10,940 nt of DNA. It comes from CBFGWV01 sp965652545 (GTDB taxonomy: Bacteria > Pseudomonadota > Gammaproteobacteria > Competibacterales > Competibacteraceae). Position 1 is the first letter of the stretch, and every line of letters starts with the position of its first letter. The translations under genes were made by a program, and so were the position numbers. The notes under the pieces were generated by a model. It had not been told where the DNA came from. It ran no database searches and was given only the letters and a program-made list of their open reading frames with translations. Where the stretch lies: NCBI GenBank assembly GCA_965652545.1, contig CBFGWV010000165.1:1-10940 (forward strand), read 5' to 3'. Positions 1 to 7,055 of this stretch are shown in pieces.

Positions 1-599
1 GCGCCGTAGCGGCGTACCAGCAGGCGCACGTCGTCGGGTTTGATGCGGATGCCGCGGTTCTCCGCCCGCTGGCCCAGGGCACTAGCCAGGGCGGCCATGG
101 AGACCGGGTGCATCGGCATGTGGATCGCTGTCCTGAGCGCGCCGCCCAAAGCCGCCGAGGCAATGGGCAGGTCCTCCGGCGGCCGGCGGCTGGCCACCAG
201 CCATAGCGTGGCGCCCGGTCGCAGGCCATCGAGCACACGCGTCAATGCGCGCTCCCAGGGGCCATCACCGGCCACGGCTTCCAGACCGTCCAACGCCACC
301 ATGCGGTAGTGGGTCAGCCCCTCCAGCAACTCCGGCGACGCCCCGGTCAACCCGCTAAGCGGCACATAGGCCGCCAGCTCGCCGGACTGGCTGACGGCAT
401 GGCAGGCGGCGTGCAGCAGATGCGTTTTGCCGACACCCGGTGGCCCACTGAGGACCAAGCCATGACCGCCGTCGGGCCGCGACAACGCGCCACGCAAATG
501 GTCCACCAGCGCCTGGTTGCCCTCGGCGATGTAGCTGTCCAGCGTCAGGCCTTCGGGGCTGGCCAGACGCAGTACGAGTTGTTGTGGCTCGGCACTCAT
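1..599 (-). CDS. hda: Hda, DnaA regulatory inactivator (3' end cut off by window edge)
   Basis: Hda is a DnaA-like AAA+ protein. With the DNA-loaded beta clamp it stimulates ATP hydrolysis on DnaA and so limits re-initiation of replication. The visible 199 residues hold a possible clamp-binding motif near the N-terminus (QLVLRL, 7-12), a Walker A loop (GPPGVGKT, 52-59), the HLLHAAC stretch after it (60-66) and a Walker B region (VALDGLE, D104 and E107). The family is about 230-240 residues, so roughly 35-40 C-terminal residues lie beyond position 1. The ATG at 599-597 overlaps the TGA of the upstream membrane protein gene (596-598), and no good ribosome site is visible, so translational coupling is likely. 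Oddity: the box VII arginine (R153 in E. coli) aligns with A154, in ALGGALR. Identification is firm. Confidence 0.9.
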   Translation of the reverse strand, partial: MSAEPQQLVLRLASPEGLTLDSYIAEGNQALVDHLRGALSRPDGGHGLVLSGPPGVGKTHLLHAACHAVSQSGELAAYVPLSGLTGASPELLEGLTHYRMVALDGLEAVAGDGPWERALTRVLDGLRPGATLWLVASRRPPEDLPIASAALGGALRTAIHMPMHPVSMAALASALGQRAENRGIRIKPDDVRLLVRRYG

Positions 600-1714
600 G
601 CCGGGGTGTCCGTATCCGCAGCCGGGCGGTCATCGTAGAACGCACTGTCACGGTAGCGTCGATGCAGGTAGCGCAACATCACCATGACCACGGCCGCAAC
701 CGGCAACGCCAGCAGCACACCGAAGAAACCGAACAGGTGGCCACCGACCAGCAGCGCGAAGATGACCGCCACCGGATGCATGCCGATCTTGTCGCCCACC
801 AGAAGCGGTGTAAGCACCATGCCTTCGATGAGCTGGCCGATGGTGAAGACCAGAATCACCGGGATCAGATGAGAAAGATCCTGAAACTGGAACAACGCCG
901 CCACGCAGGCCGCCGCACCACCAAACAAAAGACCGAGATACGGTACGAAGCTCACCAGGCCGGCGAGCATGCCGATGAGCAGGGCGAATTCCAGGCCGAC
1001 GATGCTCAGGCCGACTGAATACATGATGCCCAGCGCCATCATCACGGTGAACTGGCCGCGCAGAAAACTGCCCAGCATCTCGTCCGACTCGCGCGCCAGC
1101 ATGCTCACCACCGGCTCCACGCGCCGCGGCAATAACTCGTGCACGCGGGCGATCATGATGTCCCAGTCGCGCAGCAGGTAGAACACCAGTACCGGTATCA
1201 ACAGGACATTGGCCACCCACTGGATCACGATGAGGGATGAGCGCGACACCTGCTCCAGCAGACCCACGGCAAGGGTGCCCAGGCTGTCGCGGTGCTCGGT
1301 GACCTGCGTTCTGAGCTGATCCACATCGGCGATGTCGAATGCCGTGCCCAGACGGTTGTTGATCCACGGCACGGCCACGGTCTGCAACCACTCCAGATAC
1401 ACCGGCACTTGGCGGATGAACGCCGATACCTGCTGCGTGAGCAATGGGATCAGGATGAGCAGGACAAGGACCAGTACGACGATGATGGCCAGGAAGACCG
1501 TAATCACCGCGAACGTGCGGGTGAAGCCGTGCGCCTGCATGCGATCGGCCAGCGGGTCGCCCAGGTAGGCCAGTAGCGCGGCGATGAGAAAGGGCGTGAG
1601 CATCGGCGCCAACAGGTAGAGCAGGCCGCCAACGACCAGTACCAGGCTCAGCCAGAACCAGAACTGGCGCCCGCCCTGCCGGCCGGCCGCATTCGTTTGA
1701 AGGGGCTGGGTCAT
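596..1714 (-). CDS. perM: AI-2E family transporter / PerM-like inner-membrane protein
   Basis: This is a 372-residue polytopic inner-membrane protein of the AI-2E transporter (PerM/YdgG/YhhT) family. Members are putative exporters or permeases, some of them tied to ion antiport, and the substrate here is unknown. Hydrophobic segments lie around residues 18-52 and 68-92, then at 160-181, 220-270, 283-306 and 315-345. Two family hallmarks are visible: VPYLG at 257-261 and the stretch DKIGMHPVAVIF at 308-319, followed by a GGxLFGFFGVLLALP segment. Between them lies the usual soluble region (about 95-160) after the second helix pair. The ATG at 1714 is chosen because the protein then begins shortly before the first membrane helix and matches the family length. 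An open frame continues far upstream, but it runs antisense through purM and is not real. The stop overlaps the hda start by 4 nt, so the two genes probably form one operon. The symbol is given by family resemblance only. Confidence 0.88.
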   Translation of the reverse strand: MTQPLQTNAAGRQGGRQFWFWLSLVLVVGGLLYLLAPMLTPFLIAALLAYLGDPLADRMQAHGFTRTFAVITVFLAIIVVLVLVLLILIPLLTQQVSAFIRQVPVYLEWLQTVAVPWINNRLGTAFDIADVDQLRTQVTEHRDSLGTLAVGLLEQVSRSSLIVIQWVANVLLIPVLVFYLLRDWDIMIARVHELLPRRVEPVVSMLARESDEMLGSFLRGQFTVMMALGIMYSVGLSIVGLEFALLIGMLAGLVSFVPYLGLLFGGAAACVAALFQFQDLSHLIPVILVFTIGQLIEGMVLTPLLVGDKIGMHPVAVIFALLVGGHLFGFFGVLLALPVAAVVMVMLRYLHRRYRDSAFYDDRPAADTDTPA

Positions 1715-1734
1715 CGTCGAAAAACTCGTACGGG

Positions 1735-1762
1735 TTGGGCGGGGGAAACGGGCGTGTACAAT
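1735..1762 (+). promoter_or_regulatory. candidate sigma70-type promoter for purM
   Basis: TTGGGC (1735-1740) and TACAAT (1757-1762) are separated by 16 nt. They sit in the 102-bp gap between the divergent perM and purM genes, about 55 bp before the purM GTG. The -10 match is good and the -35 is partial. No classical PurR palindrome is visible next to it. This is a pattern match only. Confidence 0.45.
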
Positions 1763-1816
1763 AGCACAGCAACATTGACCCGATCCCCCCAGCCCGCCGT
1801 CCGAGCCCGCTTCCAA

Positions 1817-2857
1817 GTGACCGACCGCCCTTCTCTGAGTTACCGCGACGCCGGTGTCGATATCGACGCCGGCAATGAACTGGTCCGCCGCATCAAACCG
1901 CTGGCGGCAAGCACGCAGCGCCCCGGCGTCCTTGGCGGTTTGGGCGGTTTCGGCGCCCTGTTCGAACTGCCCCTGGACCGCTACCGCCGGCCGGTGCTGG
2001 TATCGGGCACCGACGGGGTGGGCACCAAGCTGCGCCTGGCGCTGGAGTCCGGGCGTCACGACACCATCGGCATCGACCTGGTCGCCATGTGCGCCAACGA
2101 CATCATCGTCACCGGGGCCGAGCCGCTGTTCTTTCTCGACTACTACGCCACCGGGCGGCTGGATGTCGACATCGCCGCCACGGTGGTGGCCGGCATCGCC
2201 GAGGGCTGCCGCCAGGCCGGTTGCGCGCTCTCCGGCGGCGAAACCGCCGAGATGCCGGGCATGTACGACGGCGCCGACTACGATTTGGCAGGGTTCTGCG
2301 TCGGCGTCGTGGAGCACGACGCGATCATCGACGGCAGCCGCGTGACCCACGGCGACGTGCTGATCGGCCTGGCCGCCTCCGGGCCGCACTCCAACGGTTA
2401 TTCGCTGATCCGCCGGGTGCTGGCCGACAGCGCTACGCCGCTGGATCAGTCCCTGGACGGCAAACCGCTGATCGACCACCTCATCGCCCCGACCCGCATT
2501 TATGTCAAGGCGCTGCAGTCGCTGCTGGCCGACCTGCCGATCAAGGCGATCGCCCATATCACCGGCGGGGGACTGCCCGAGAACCTGCCCCGCGTGCTGC
2601 CCGAAGGCGCCATCGCACGGATCGATACGACGAGTTGGCGCTGGCCGGCGGTGTTCTCCTGGCTGGCGCGCACCGGGGGCATCGCCGACGAGGAGATGTA
2701 CCGCACGTTCAACTGCGGTGTCGGCATGGTCCTGGCCGTTGCAGCAGAGCATGCCGACGAGGCCATCGCCCTTCTCGGACGCTGTGGCGAGACCGCTTGG
2801 CGGCTGGGCGAGATCGTTTCTGGAGAAGGCGCCGCGCGGGTGGAGCTCCAGGCGTGA
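1817..2857 (+). CDS. purM: phosphoribosylformylglycinamidine cyclo-ligase (AIR synthetase)
   Basis: PurM closes the imidazole ring in de novo purine synthesis: FGAM plus ATP gives aminoimidazole ribonucleotide (AIR). It acts in the cytosol, normally as a dimer. The 346-residue product is nearly collinear with E. coli PurM (345 residues). Visible landmarks are SYRDAGVDIDAGN near the start (8-20), GGLGGFG (40-46), the nucleotide-binding SGTDGVGTKL (63-72), DLVAMCANDI (87-96), GGETAEMPGMY, GPHSNGYSL and, near the C-terminus, MYRTFNCGVGM. The GTG at 1817 is chosen because the next residues (TDRPSLSYRDAG) align with the known N-terminus. The ribosome site is weak. The stop overlaps the purN start by 4 nt (GTGA), which indicates coupled translation. 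The gene is complete and ordinary. Confidence 0.97.
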   Translation: MTDRPSLSYRDAGVDIDAGNELVRRIKPLAASTQRPGVLGGLGGFGALFELPLDRYRRPVLVSGTDGVGTKLRLALESGRHDTIGIDLVAMCANDIIVTGAEPLFFLDYYATGRLDVDIAATVVAGIAEGCRQAGCALSGGETAEMPGMYDGADYDLAGFCVGVVEHDAIIDGSRVTHGDVLIGLAASGPHSNGYSLIRRVLADSATPLDQSLDGKPLIDHLIAPTRIYVKALQSLLADLPIKAIAHITGGGLPENLPRVLPEGAIARIDTTSWRWPAVFSWLARTGGIADEEMYRTFNCGVGMVLAVAAEHADEAIALLGRCGETAWRLGEIVSGEGAARVELQA

Positions 2858-3519
2858 GCCGCACGTTGACGCTGGTGGTGCTGATATCGGGCCGTGGCAG
2901 CAATCTGACCGCAATACTCGAAGCCATCGCCGCCGGCACGCTCGATGCCCGCATCGCCCGTGTGATCAGCAACCGCCCGGACGCCCCGGGCCTCGCCAAG
3001 GCCGCCGCCCACGGCGTGGCCACGACGGTCATCGACCACACCGGGTACCCGGACCGGGCAAGCTTCGATGCCGAACTTCGCGGTGTCATCGATGCCGAAC
3101 AGCCTGACTGGTTGGTCTGCGCCGGCTTCATGCGCATCTTCACAGACGGTTTCGTCGAGCATTACAGCGGACGGATGATCAATATCCACCCTTCACTGCT
3201 GCCGGCCTACAAGGGCACGCACACTCACGAGCGTGCGCTCGCTGCCGGCGACCACTGGCATGGTGCCAGTGTGCATTTGGTAACGCCGACCCTGGACGAT
3301 GGGCCGGTTTTGCTCCAGGCCCGGGTCCCGGTGTATGCGCAAGATAGCGCCGAATCTTTGGCCGCGCGGGTACTCGTGCGCGAGCATCGGCTCTATCCTA
3401 TGGCGTTGGGGTTGATCGCCGCCGGCAGGTTGTGCGTGGACGCATCAGGACATCCGCGCTTCGACGGGGCCGCGCTGACCACCCCCCTGGATCTGGATTC
3501 GCTGGAGGACAGCCCATGA
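2854..3519 (+). CDS. purN: phosphoribosylglycinamide (GAR) formyltransferase
   Basis: PurN transfers the formyl group of 10-formyltetrahydrofolate to GAR, giving FGAR, an early step of purine synthesis. The 221-residue product matches the family length (E. coli 212). The phosphate-binding segment LISGRGSN is at 10-17. The catalytic triad known from E. coli (N106, H108, D144) is found at N110 and H112 (MINIHPSLLPAYKG) and D148 (TLDDGP), a constant offset of four. The GTG at 2854 overlaps the purM TGA, and the open frame upstream of it is an out-of-frame reading of purM. The stop TGA (3517-3519) overlaps the ATG of the next gene. The protein carries a slightly longer C-terminal tail than E. coli PurN. 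Confidence 0.96.
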   Translation: MSRTLTLVVLISGRGSNLTAILEAIAAGTLDARIARVISNRPDAPGLAKAAAHGVATTVIDHTGYPDRASFDAELRGVIDAEQPDWLVCAGFMRIFTDGFVEHYSGRMINIHPSLLPAYKGTHTHERALAAGDHWHGASVHLVTPTLDDGPVLLQARVPVYAQDSAESLAARVLVREHRLYPMALGLIAAGRLCVDASGHPRFDGAALTTPLDLDSLEDSP

Positions 3520-4241
3520 CACGCTGGATGCAAATGGCCGCCGTAGCGGTCGTGACCTGCGCGGCAATCACCGCCGCAGCCGCACCCTTGCCGGTTCCAG
3601 CCTTCACCGCGCACTACACGATCTACGGCAAGGGGCTGCCGCTGGGCGAGGGCCTGATCAGCCTGGCCGCCAACGGTGCCAATGGCTACCGGATGCGTTC
3701 GGAAGTCCAGCCGACCGGCCTCGCCGCGCTACTGGTGGATGCCAAGGTCGACGAGAACGCGACCGGCACCATCACTGGAGACAACGTACAGCCCACCGAA
3801 TACCGCCAGGTGCGTACCGACAAGGACGGCACCGAAACCATCGGCGCGGCGTTCGACTGGCAGCAGTTTCAAGTCGACGCGACAGTCAACGACCAAGCCA
3901 CGCGGCTGCCGGTTCGCGAGGGTGTGGTCGACCCGCTGAGCCTGCACCTGAAGGTCATGATGGACCTCAAGCGTGACGCGCTGCCCGATCATTACAGCTT
4001 CATCGACGACGATGAAATCAAGACCTACAGCATCCGACTCGAAGGCGAGGAGACGCTGGAGACGCCGCTGGGCGATCTACGTACGGTGAAGATCAGCCAG
4101 AACCGTCCTGGCAACAGTCGTATCACCAGCTTGTGGTTCGCGCCCGAGCTGGACTACTTGCCGGTGCAAATCCGACAGGAGAAGAAAGGCAAAGAGGTGC
4201 TGCGTATGGAGATCAAATCCGTCGACCGCAGTGCCGGATGA
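3516..4241 (+). CDS. DUF3108 family secreted protein
   Basis: This 241-residue protein has a clear Sec signal peptide (MTRW, then a hydrophobic core at 7-19 and an AAAAP cleavage region near residues 20-24), so it is predicted to be periplasmic. The mature part has the look of DUF3108: FTAHYTIYGKGLPLGEG near the start, many beta-type segments, and a late SLWFAPELDYLPVQIRQEKKGKEV stretch (motif WFAPELDYLPVQI). The function of the family is not established. The ATG at 3516 overlaps the purN stop in ATGA and has a strong ribosome site, GGAGGA at 3504-3509, 6 nt before the start, so an upstream in-frame ATG inside purN is rejected. The purM-purN-DUF3108 order recurs in other gammaproteobacteria from general knowledge, which suggests shared expression rather than a shared pathway. 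Confidence 0.85.
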   Translation: MTRWMQMAAVAVVTCAAITAAAAPLPVPAFTAHYTIYGKGLPLGEGLISLAANGANGYRMRSEVQPTGLAALLVDAKVDENATGTITGDNVQPTEYRQVRTDKDGTETIGAAFDWQQFQVDATVNDQATRLPVREGVVDPLSLHLKVMMDLKRDALPDHYSFIDDDEIKTYSIRLEGEETLETPLGDLRTVKISQNRPGNSRITSLWFAPELDYLPVQIRQEKKGKEVLRMEIKSVDRSAG

Positions 4242-4299
4242 TGCCGGCAGAACCGTTGCACCGTTACATATACATAAACCAGTAGGGAGTCGATTCATC

Positions 4300-5886
4300 G
4301 TGAAGACCCAATGGACAAAGACACCGGTGGCGTTGGCCCTGGCAGCCGCGCTTGCCGGACCGGTGATGGCCCAAGAGCCGTGCAACCCGGCCATGAGCGC
4401 CGAGTGCGAAGCCACTGACATCGAGCGCGCGCAAGCCGTGCTCACCAGCGTGCTCGCCTTGTTCCCGCAAGCTGCCGAAGGTGTACCCGGCATCGAGTAT
4501 GGCGAGCCGGTGATCGAGGCCGACGGCAGCAGCTTTGTCGCCACACTGCCCGAGCTGGCCTACGTCGCAGAGGGCACTCGCGCGGCTTTCGGCGATGCCA
4601 AGATTCGCATCGACCTGCTCGATAACGCCCGCGCCATGCTCACCGATACCTCGATCACCCAGGTGGACATCACCTCGGACGGCGCCCCCACGGCGACCAT
4701 CACGATCGACGGCTACGCGGACAGCCTGACCTGGGACGGCTCGCTCGGCAGCCTCTCGGAAATGACCGTCAACATGAACCAGTTGACGGTTGCTCTGCCG
4801 GAGCAACCCGAACCCACCGCGACGATCAGCAGCGTACAGCTGTCGCAGAACGTCGAGGTCCAGGACGACGGCGACTGGCGTCAAGTGGGCAAATGGAGCT
4901 CCGGCGCCATTGCGTTCAACGGCCCCATGCCGGTGACCGTCGGCGGGCTCACCGGCGATTACGTCAGCAGCGGTAACGAATGGGACACGCTGATGACCCT
5001 GAGCGAAGAGCTGCGCGACCCGGCCGTCGCCAAAGCGATGGCCGATGCCCAGAGCGCCGGCGATACCGCGGTCATGGCCGAAATGATGGGCCGTTACGGC
5101 GAACTCATGGCCTTGATCACCCAGGTCGGCGGTTCGATCAAGCTCGATCAGATCCAGGTCGGCGGCGCCGAGGCGCCCATGCTGTCGGCCAACTATCTGG
5201 CCATCACCGGCGGGCTTGAAGACGACCAGAGCGCCAGCTCGGCGATCAACTACGCCATCGACTACAACGGCCTGAACGCCCCGGCTGCTCCCCTGCCCCC
5301 GGGCATGCTGCCGACCGAAGGTCGCCTGGACATCCGCGTCAGTGAACTGCCGGCCAACCTTCTTGGCCAGATGATGGGCTTTGCCCAGCAAATGGCAATG
5401 ATGGAAGCCCAGCAGGCCGAATCGCCCGATGCCGGCCCCTCGTCGTCCGATATGGCCGGGTTGATGGTCATGCAGATGTTCGCCACCGCGCCGATACGGG
5501 TGGAGATCGTCGACAGCCGTCTGATCGCCGAGCAGGCCCGGGTCGATCTGACCATGGACATGCGTCGCGACATGACATCGCCCTTGCAGGCGGTGGGCAC
5601 GTTCGAGGGCACCATCACCGGGCTGCCCAATGTCGTCGCCTCCATGGGCGAGGCCGCCACCCAGGAGGGCCCCGCGCAGGCCATCGCCATGCTGCAGATG
5701 TTCTCCGAGCGCACCGAAGAGAACGGCCAGACCGTCGACCGCTATGCGGTGCAGATCACGCCCGACGGCAAGCTGATGCTCAACGGCAAGGACATGACCG
5801 CCATGGTCATGCCGCAGCAGGGCGCCCAGCCCATGCCCGAGCCGATGCCGGAAGAAGGCACCGAGGGCGAAGCCCCGGCGGAATAA
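4300..5886 (+). CDS. secreted protein of unknown family, 528 residues
   Basis: I do not recognise a specific family. A Sec signal peptide is evident: basic MKTQWTK, a hydrophobic core at 9-22, and VMA before Q25. The mature protein begins QEPC and contains only two cysteines, C28 and C36, which could pair in the periplasm. Most of the chain alternates short polar and hydrophobic segments typical of beta-rich repeats (for example ISSVQLSQNVEVQDDG). Methionine-rich helical stretches lie in the second half, and the C-terminus is low-complexity and acidic (Pro/Glu/Ala-rich). Near the end, QITPDGKLMLNGK resembles the closing motif of DUF945 (YdgA-like) and DUF2125 proteins, but this is a weak similarity by eye. 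The GTG at 4300 is preferred because it starts at the signal peptide and has AGGGAG (4284-4289) about 10 nt upstream. It lies 58 nt after the DUF3108 gene and may be co-transcribed with it. Confidence 0.75.
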   Translation: MKTQWTKTPVALALAAALAGPVMAQEPCNPAMSAECEATDIERAQAVLTSVLALFPQAAEGVPGIEYGEPVIEADGSSFVATLPELAYVAEGTRAAFGDAKIRIDLLDNARAMLTDTSITQVDITSDGAPTATITIDGYADSLTWDGSLGSLSEMTVNMNQLTVALPEQPEPTATISSVQLSQNVEVQDDGDWRQVGKWSSGAIAFNGPMPVTVGGLTGDYVSSGNEWDTLMTLSEELRDPAVAKAMADAQSAGDTAVMAEMMGRYGELMALITQVGGSIKLDQIQVGGAEAPMLSANYLAITGGLEDDQSASSAINYAIDYNGLNAPAAPLPPGMLPTEGRLDIRVSELPANLLGQMMGFAQQMAMMEAQQAESPDAGPSSSDMAGLMVMQMFATAPIRVEIVDSRLIAEQARVDLTMDMRRDMTSPLQAVGTFEGTITGLPNVVASMGEAATQEGPAQAIAMLQMFSERTEENGQTVDRYAVQITPDGKLMLNGKDMTAMVMPQQGAQPMPEPMPEEGTEGEAPAE

Positions 5887-5897
5887 GCGCCGGCGAC

Positions 5898-5929
5898 CCG
5901 CCTCACTCCGGCTCAACGGAGTGAGGCGG
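5898..5929. terminator. stem-loop between convergent genes, likely bidirectional terminator
   Basis: A perfect 12-bp inverted repeat, CCGCCTCACTCC (5898-5909) and its complement (5918-5929), extends to 13 bp with the G-C pair 5910/5917, leaving a 6-nt loop. It occupies the 51-bp gap between the convergent 528-residue gene and egtD. No run of T follows on either strand, so it is not a textbook intrinsic terminator, although position and stability favour a role in ending transcription or protecting 3' ends. Confidence 0.55.
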
Positions 5930-5937
5930 CCGATCTC

Positions 5938-6942
5938 TCACGCCGTGCGCAGCACGGCGAGTGAGTACGCCTCATCGGCGGCCACGAAATCCGCCTCCTG
6001 CCGCAAGCCCGATGCAAGCACTTCATTCCCCAGCGTCTGCGGGGTGAACTTGCGGCTGATCTCCGTCAGCACGTGCTCGCCGGCAGCAAACTCGAAGGTC
6101 TTGCCCAGCGCATCCAGGCGCACCGATTGGGGTCGGTTTGCGATCAGGTACATCTCGATACGGGCGGCGGCCTCGTTGTATATCGCGCGGTGTTCGAAGG
6201 CCGAGACGTCGAAATCGCCGTCGAGCTCGCGATTGATCACCTCGAGCACGTTGCGGTTGAACGCTGCCGTGAAGCCTTGTGCATCGTTGTACGCCGCCTC
6301 CAGAGTCGCCGTCTGCTTGACGCGGTCGGTGCCCAGCAGCAACCGGTCATGATGCGTCATCCGCGCCGCCACCTCGCGCAGCAGGCTTTGCCCCGCGACA
6401 GGCTCGAAGTTGCCGTAGGTACCGCCGAGAAACACATACAGGCAACGCCCTTCCGGCCGCGGCAGGTGATCCAGGCCAGCGGTGTAATCGCCCACCAGCG
6501 CCCGCACGGTGAGCCAGGGAAAGGTATGGCCGAGGCGTGCACCGGACTGACGCAGAATGCTCTCGCAAACATCGAACGGCCAGTACACCGGCACGTGGCC
6601 GGCCCGCTCGCAGGCGGCAAGCAACGCCTCGGTCTTGCGCGAGGTACCGCTACCCAGTTCGATGATGTGTTCGGGTCTGGCGCAGGCGATGATCGCATCG
6701 GCGCGCAACTCCAGCAGTTGCGCCTCAGTGCGGGTCGGGTAGTACTCCGGGGTGTCACAGATGCTATCGAACAACTGCGAGCCGCGGGCATCGTAGAAAT
6801 ACTTCGGCGGGAGTGTCCGCGGCAGCTGGGCGAACCCGTGCGCGACATCGTCGGCCAACGAGGGCACATGACGCGCCCGTGGTACTGCACGGCAGGAAAA
6901 AGTGCCCATCCCGCCGTCCCTGGTCAAATCACTCGCCATCAT
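5938..6942 (-). CDS. egtD: L-histidine N-alpha-methyltransferase EgtD
   Basis: EgtD uses three molecules of S-adenosylmethionine to trimethylate the amino group of histidine, giving hercynine, the first step of ergothioneine synthesis. The 334-residue product has the SAM-binding ELGSGTSRKT (95-104). All five substrate-contact residues known from the Mycobacterium smegmatis enzyme appear at a constant offset of 12: Y68 (EYYPTRTE), N178 (TYGNFEP), Y218 (AAYNDAQG), E294 and S296 (LTEISRKF). This supports a true EgtD, not just a related methyltransferase. Two ATGs occur in tandem (6942 and 6939). AAGGAG at 6948-6953 lies 5 and 8 nt before them, so either is possible. A farther ATG at 6987 would place the ribosome site inside the gene and is rejected. 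It is divergent from egtC-egtB and convergent with the upstream purine-linked operon. Confidence 0.95.
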   Translation of the reverse strand: MMASDLTRDGGMGTFSCRAVPRARHVPSLADDVAHGFAQLPRTLPPKYFYDARGSQLFDSICDTPEYYPTRTEAQLLELRADAIIACARPEHIIELGSGTSRKTEALLAACERAGHVPVYWPFDVCESILRQSGARLGHTFPWLTVRALVGDYTAGLDHLPRPEGRCLYVFLGGTYGNFEPVAGQSLLREVAARMTHHDRLLLGTDRVKQTATLEAAYNDAQGFTAAFNRNVLEVINRELDGDFDVSAFEHRAIYNEAAARIEMYLIANRPQSVRLDALGKTFEFAAGEHVLTEISRKFTPQTLGNEVLASGLRQEADFVAADEAYSLAVLRTA

Positions 6943-6947
6943 GGCTA

Positions 6948-6953
6948 CTCCTT
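6948..6953 (-). promoter_or_regulatory. ribosome binding site that fixes the egtD start
   Basis: AAGGAG on the minus strand lies 5 nt before the first ATG (6942) and 8 nt before the second (6939). It excludes the longer reading that would begin at 6987. Confidence 0.7.
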
Positions 6954-6991
6954 GTCTTGCCGCTGCTACTTTCGTACCAAGCGTCATCCGG

Positions 6992-7003
6992 TTAGGATCC
7001 TAA
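6992..7003. promoter_or_regulatory. 12-bp perfect palindrome centred between egtD and egtC, candidate operator
   Basis: TTAGGATCCTAA is a perfect palindrome in the 113-bp divergent gap. Its centre lies about 55 bp from the egtD start and about 58 bp from the egtC start. It is AT-richer than its surroundings. A dimeric regulator controlling both transcripts would fit, but no regulator gene is adjacent, and a 12-bp palindrome alone is weak evidence. Confidence 0.35.
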
Positions 7004-7040
7004 GGACGTTGCTTACACACCGCAACCGCTGACTCATGAC

Positions 7041-7047
7041 AGGAGGT
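7041..7047 (+). promoter_or_regulatory. strong ribosome binding site for egtC
   Basis: AGGAGGT lies 8 nt before the GTG at 7056. It settles the start of EgtC so that Cys2 directly follows the initiator methionine, as the Ntn-hydrolase mechanism requires. Confidence 0.8.
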
Positions 7048-7055
7048 CATCCATC

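Noticed and set aside
1715..2914. Upstream extension of the perM frame to give a 772-residue protein
   Set aside because: The extra N-terminal part runs antisense through purM and crosses its promoter region. Family length and the first membrane helix support the ATG at 1714.
4232..4249. Hairpin TGCCGG/CCGGCA at the DUF3108 stop as a terminator
   Set aside because: Only 6 bp with no T run. The next gene follows 58 nt later on the same strand, so read-through is more likely.
4256..4284. Promoter before the 528-residue gene (TTGCAC and an AT-rich patch TATACATAAA)
   Set aside because: The hexamer spacing does not fit and no clear -10 is correctly placed. The AT-rich patch is noted, but too weak to call.
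4264..5916. 550-residue open frame on the minus strand opposite the secreted protein gene
   Set aside because: It mirrors the plus-strand gene, which has a signal peptide and ribosome site. The minus product is Gly/His/Arg-rich without recognisable motifs, typical of antisense frames in GC-rich DNA.
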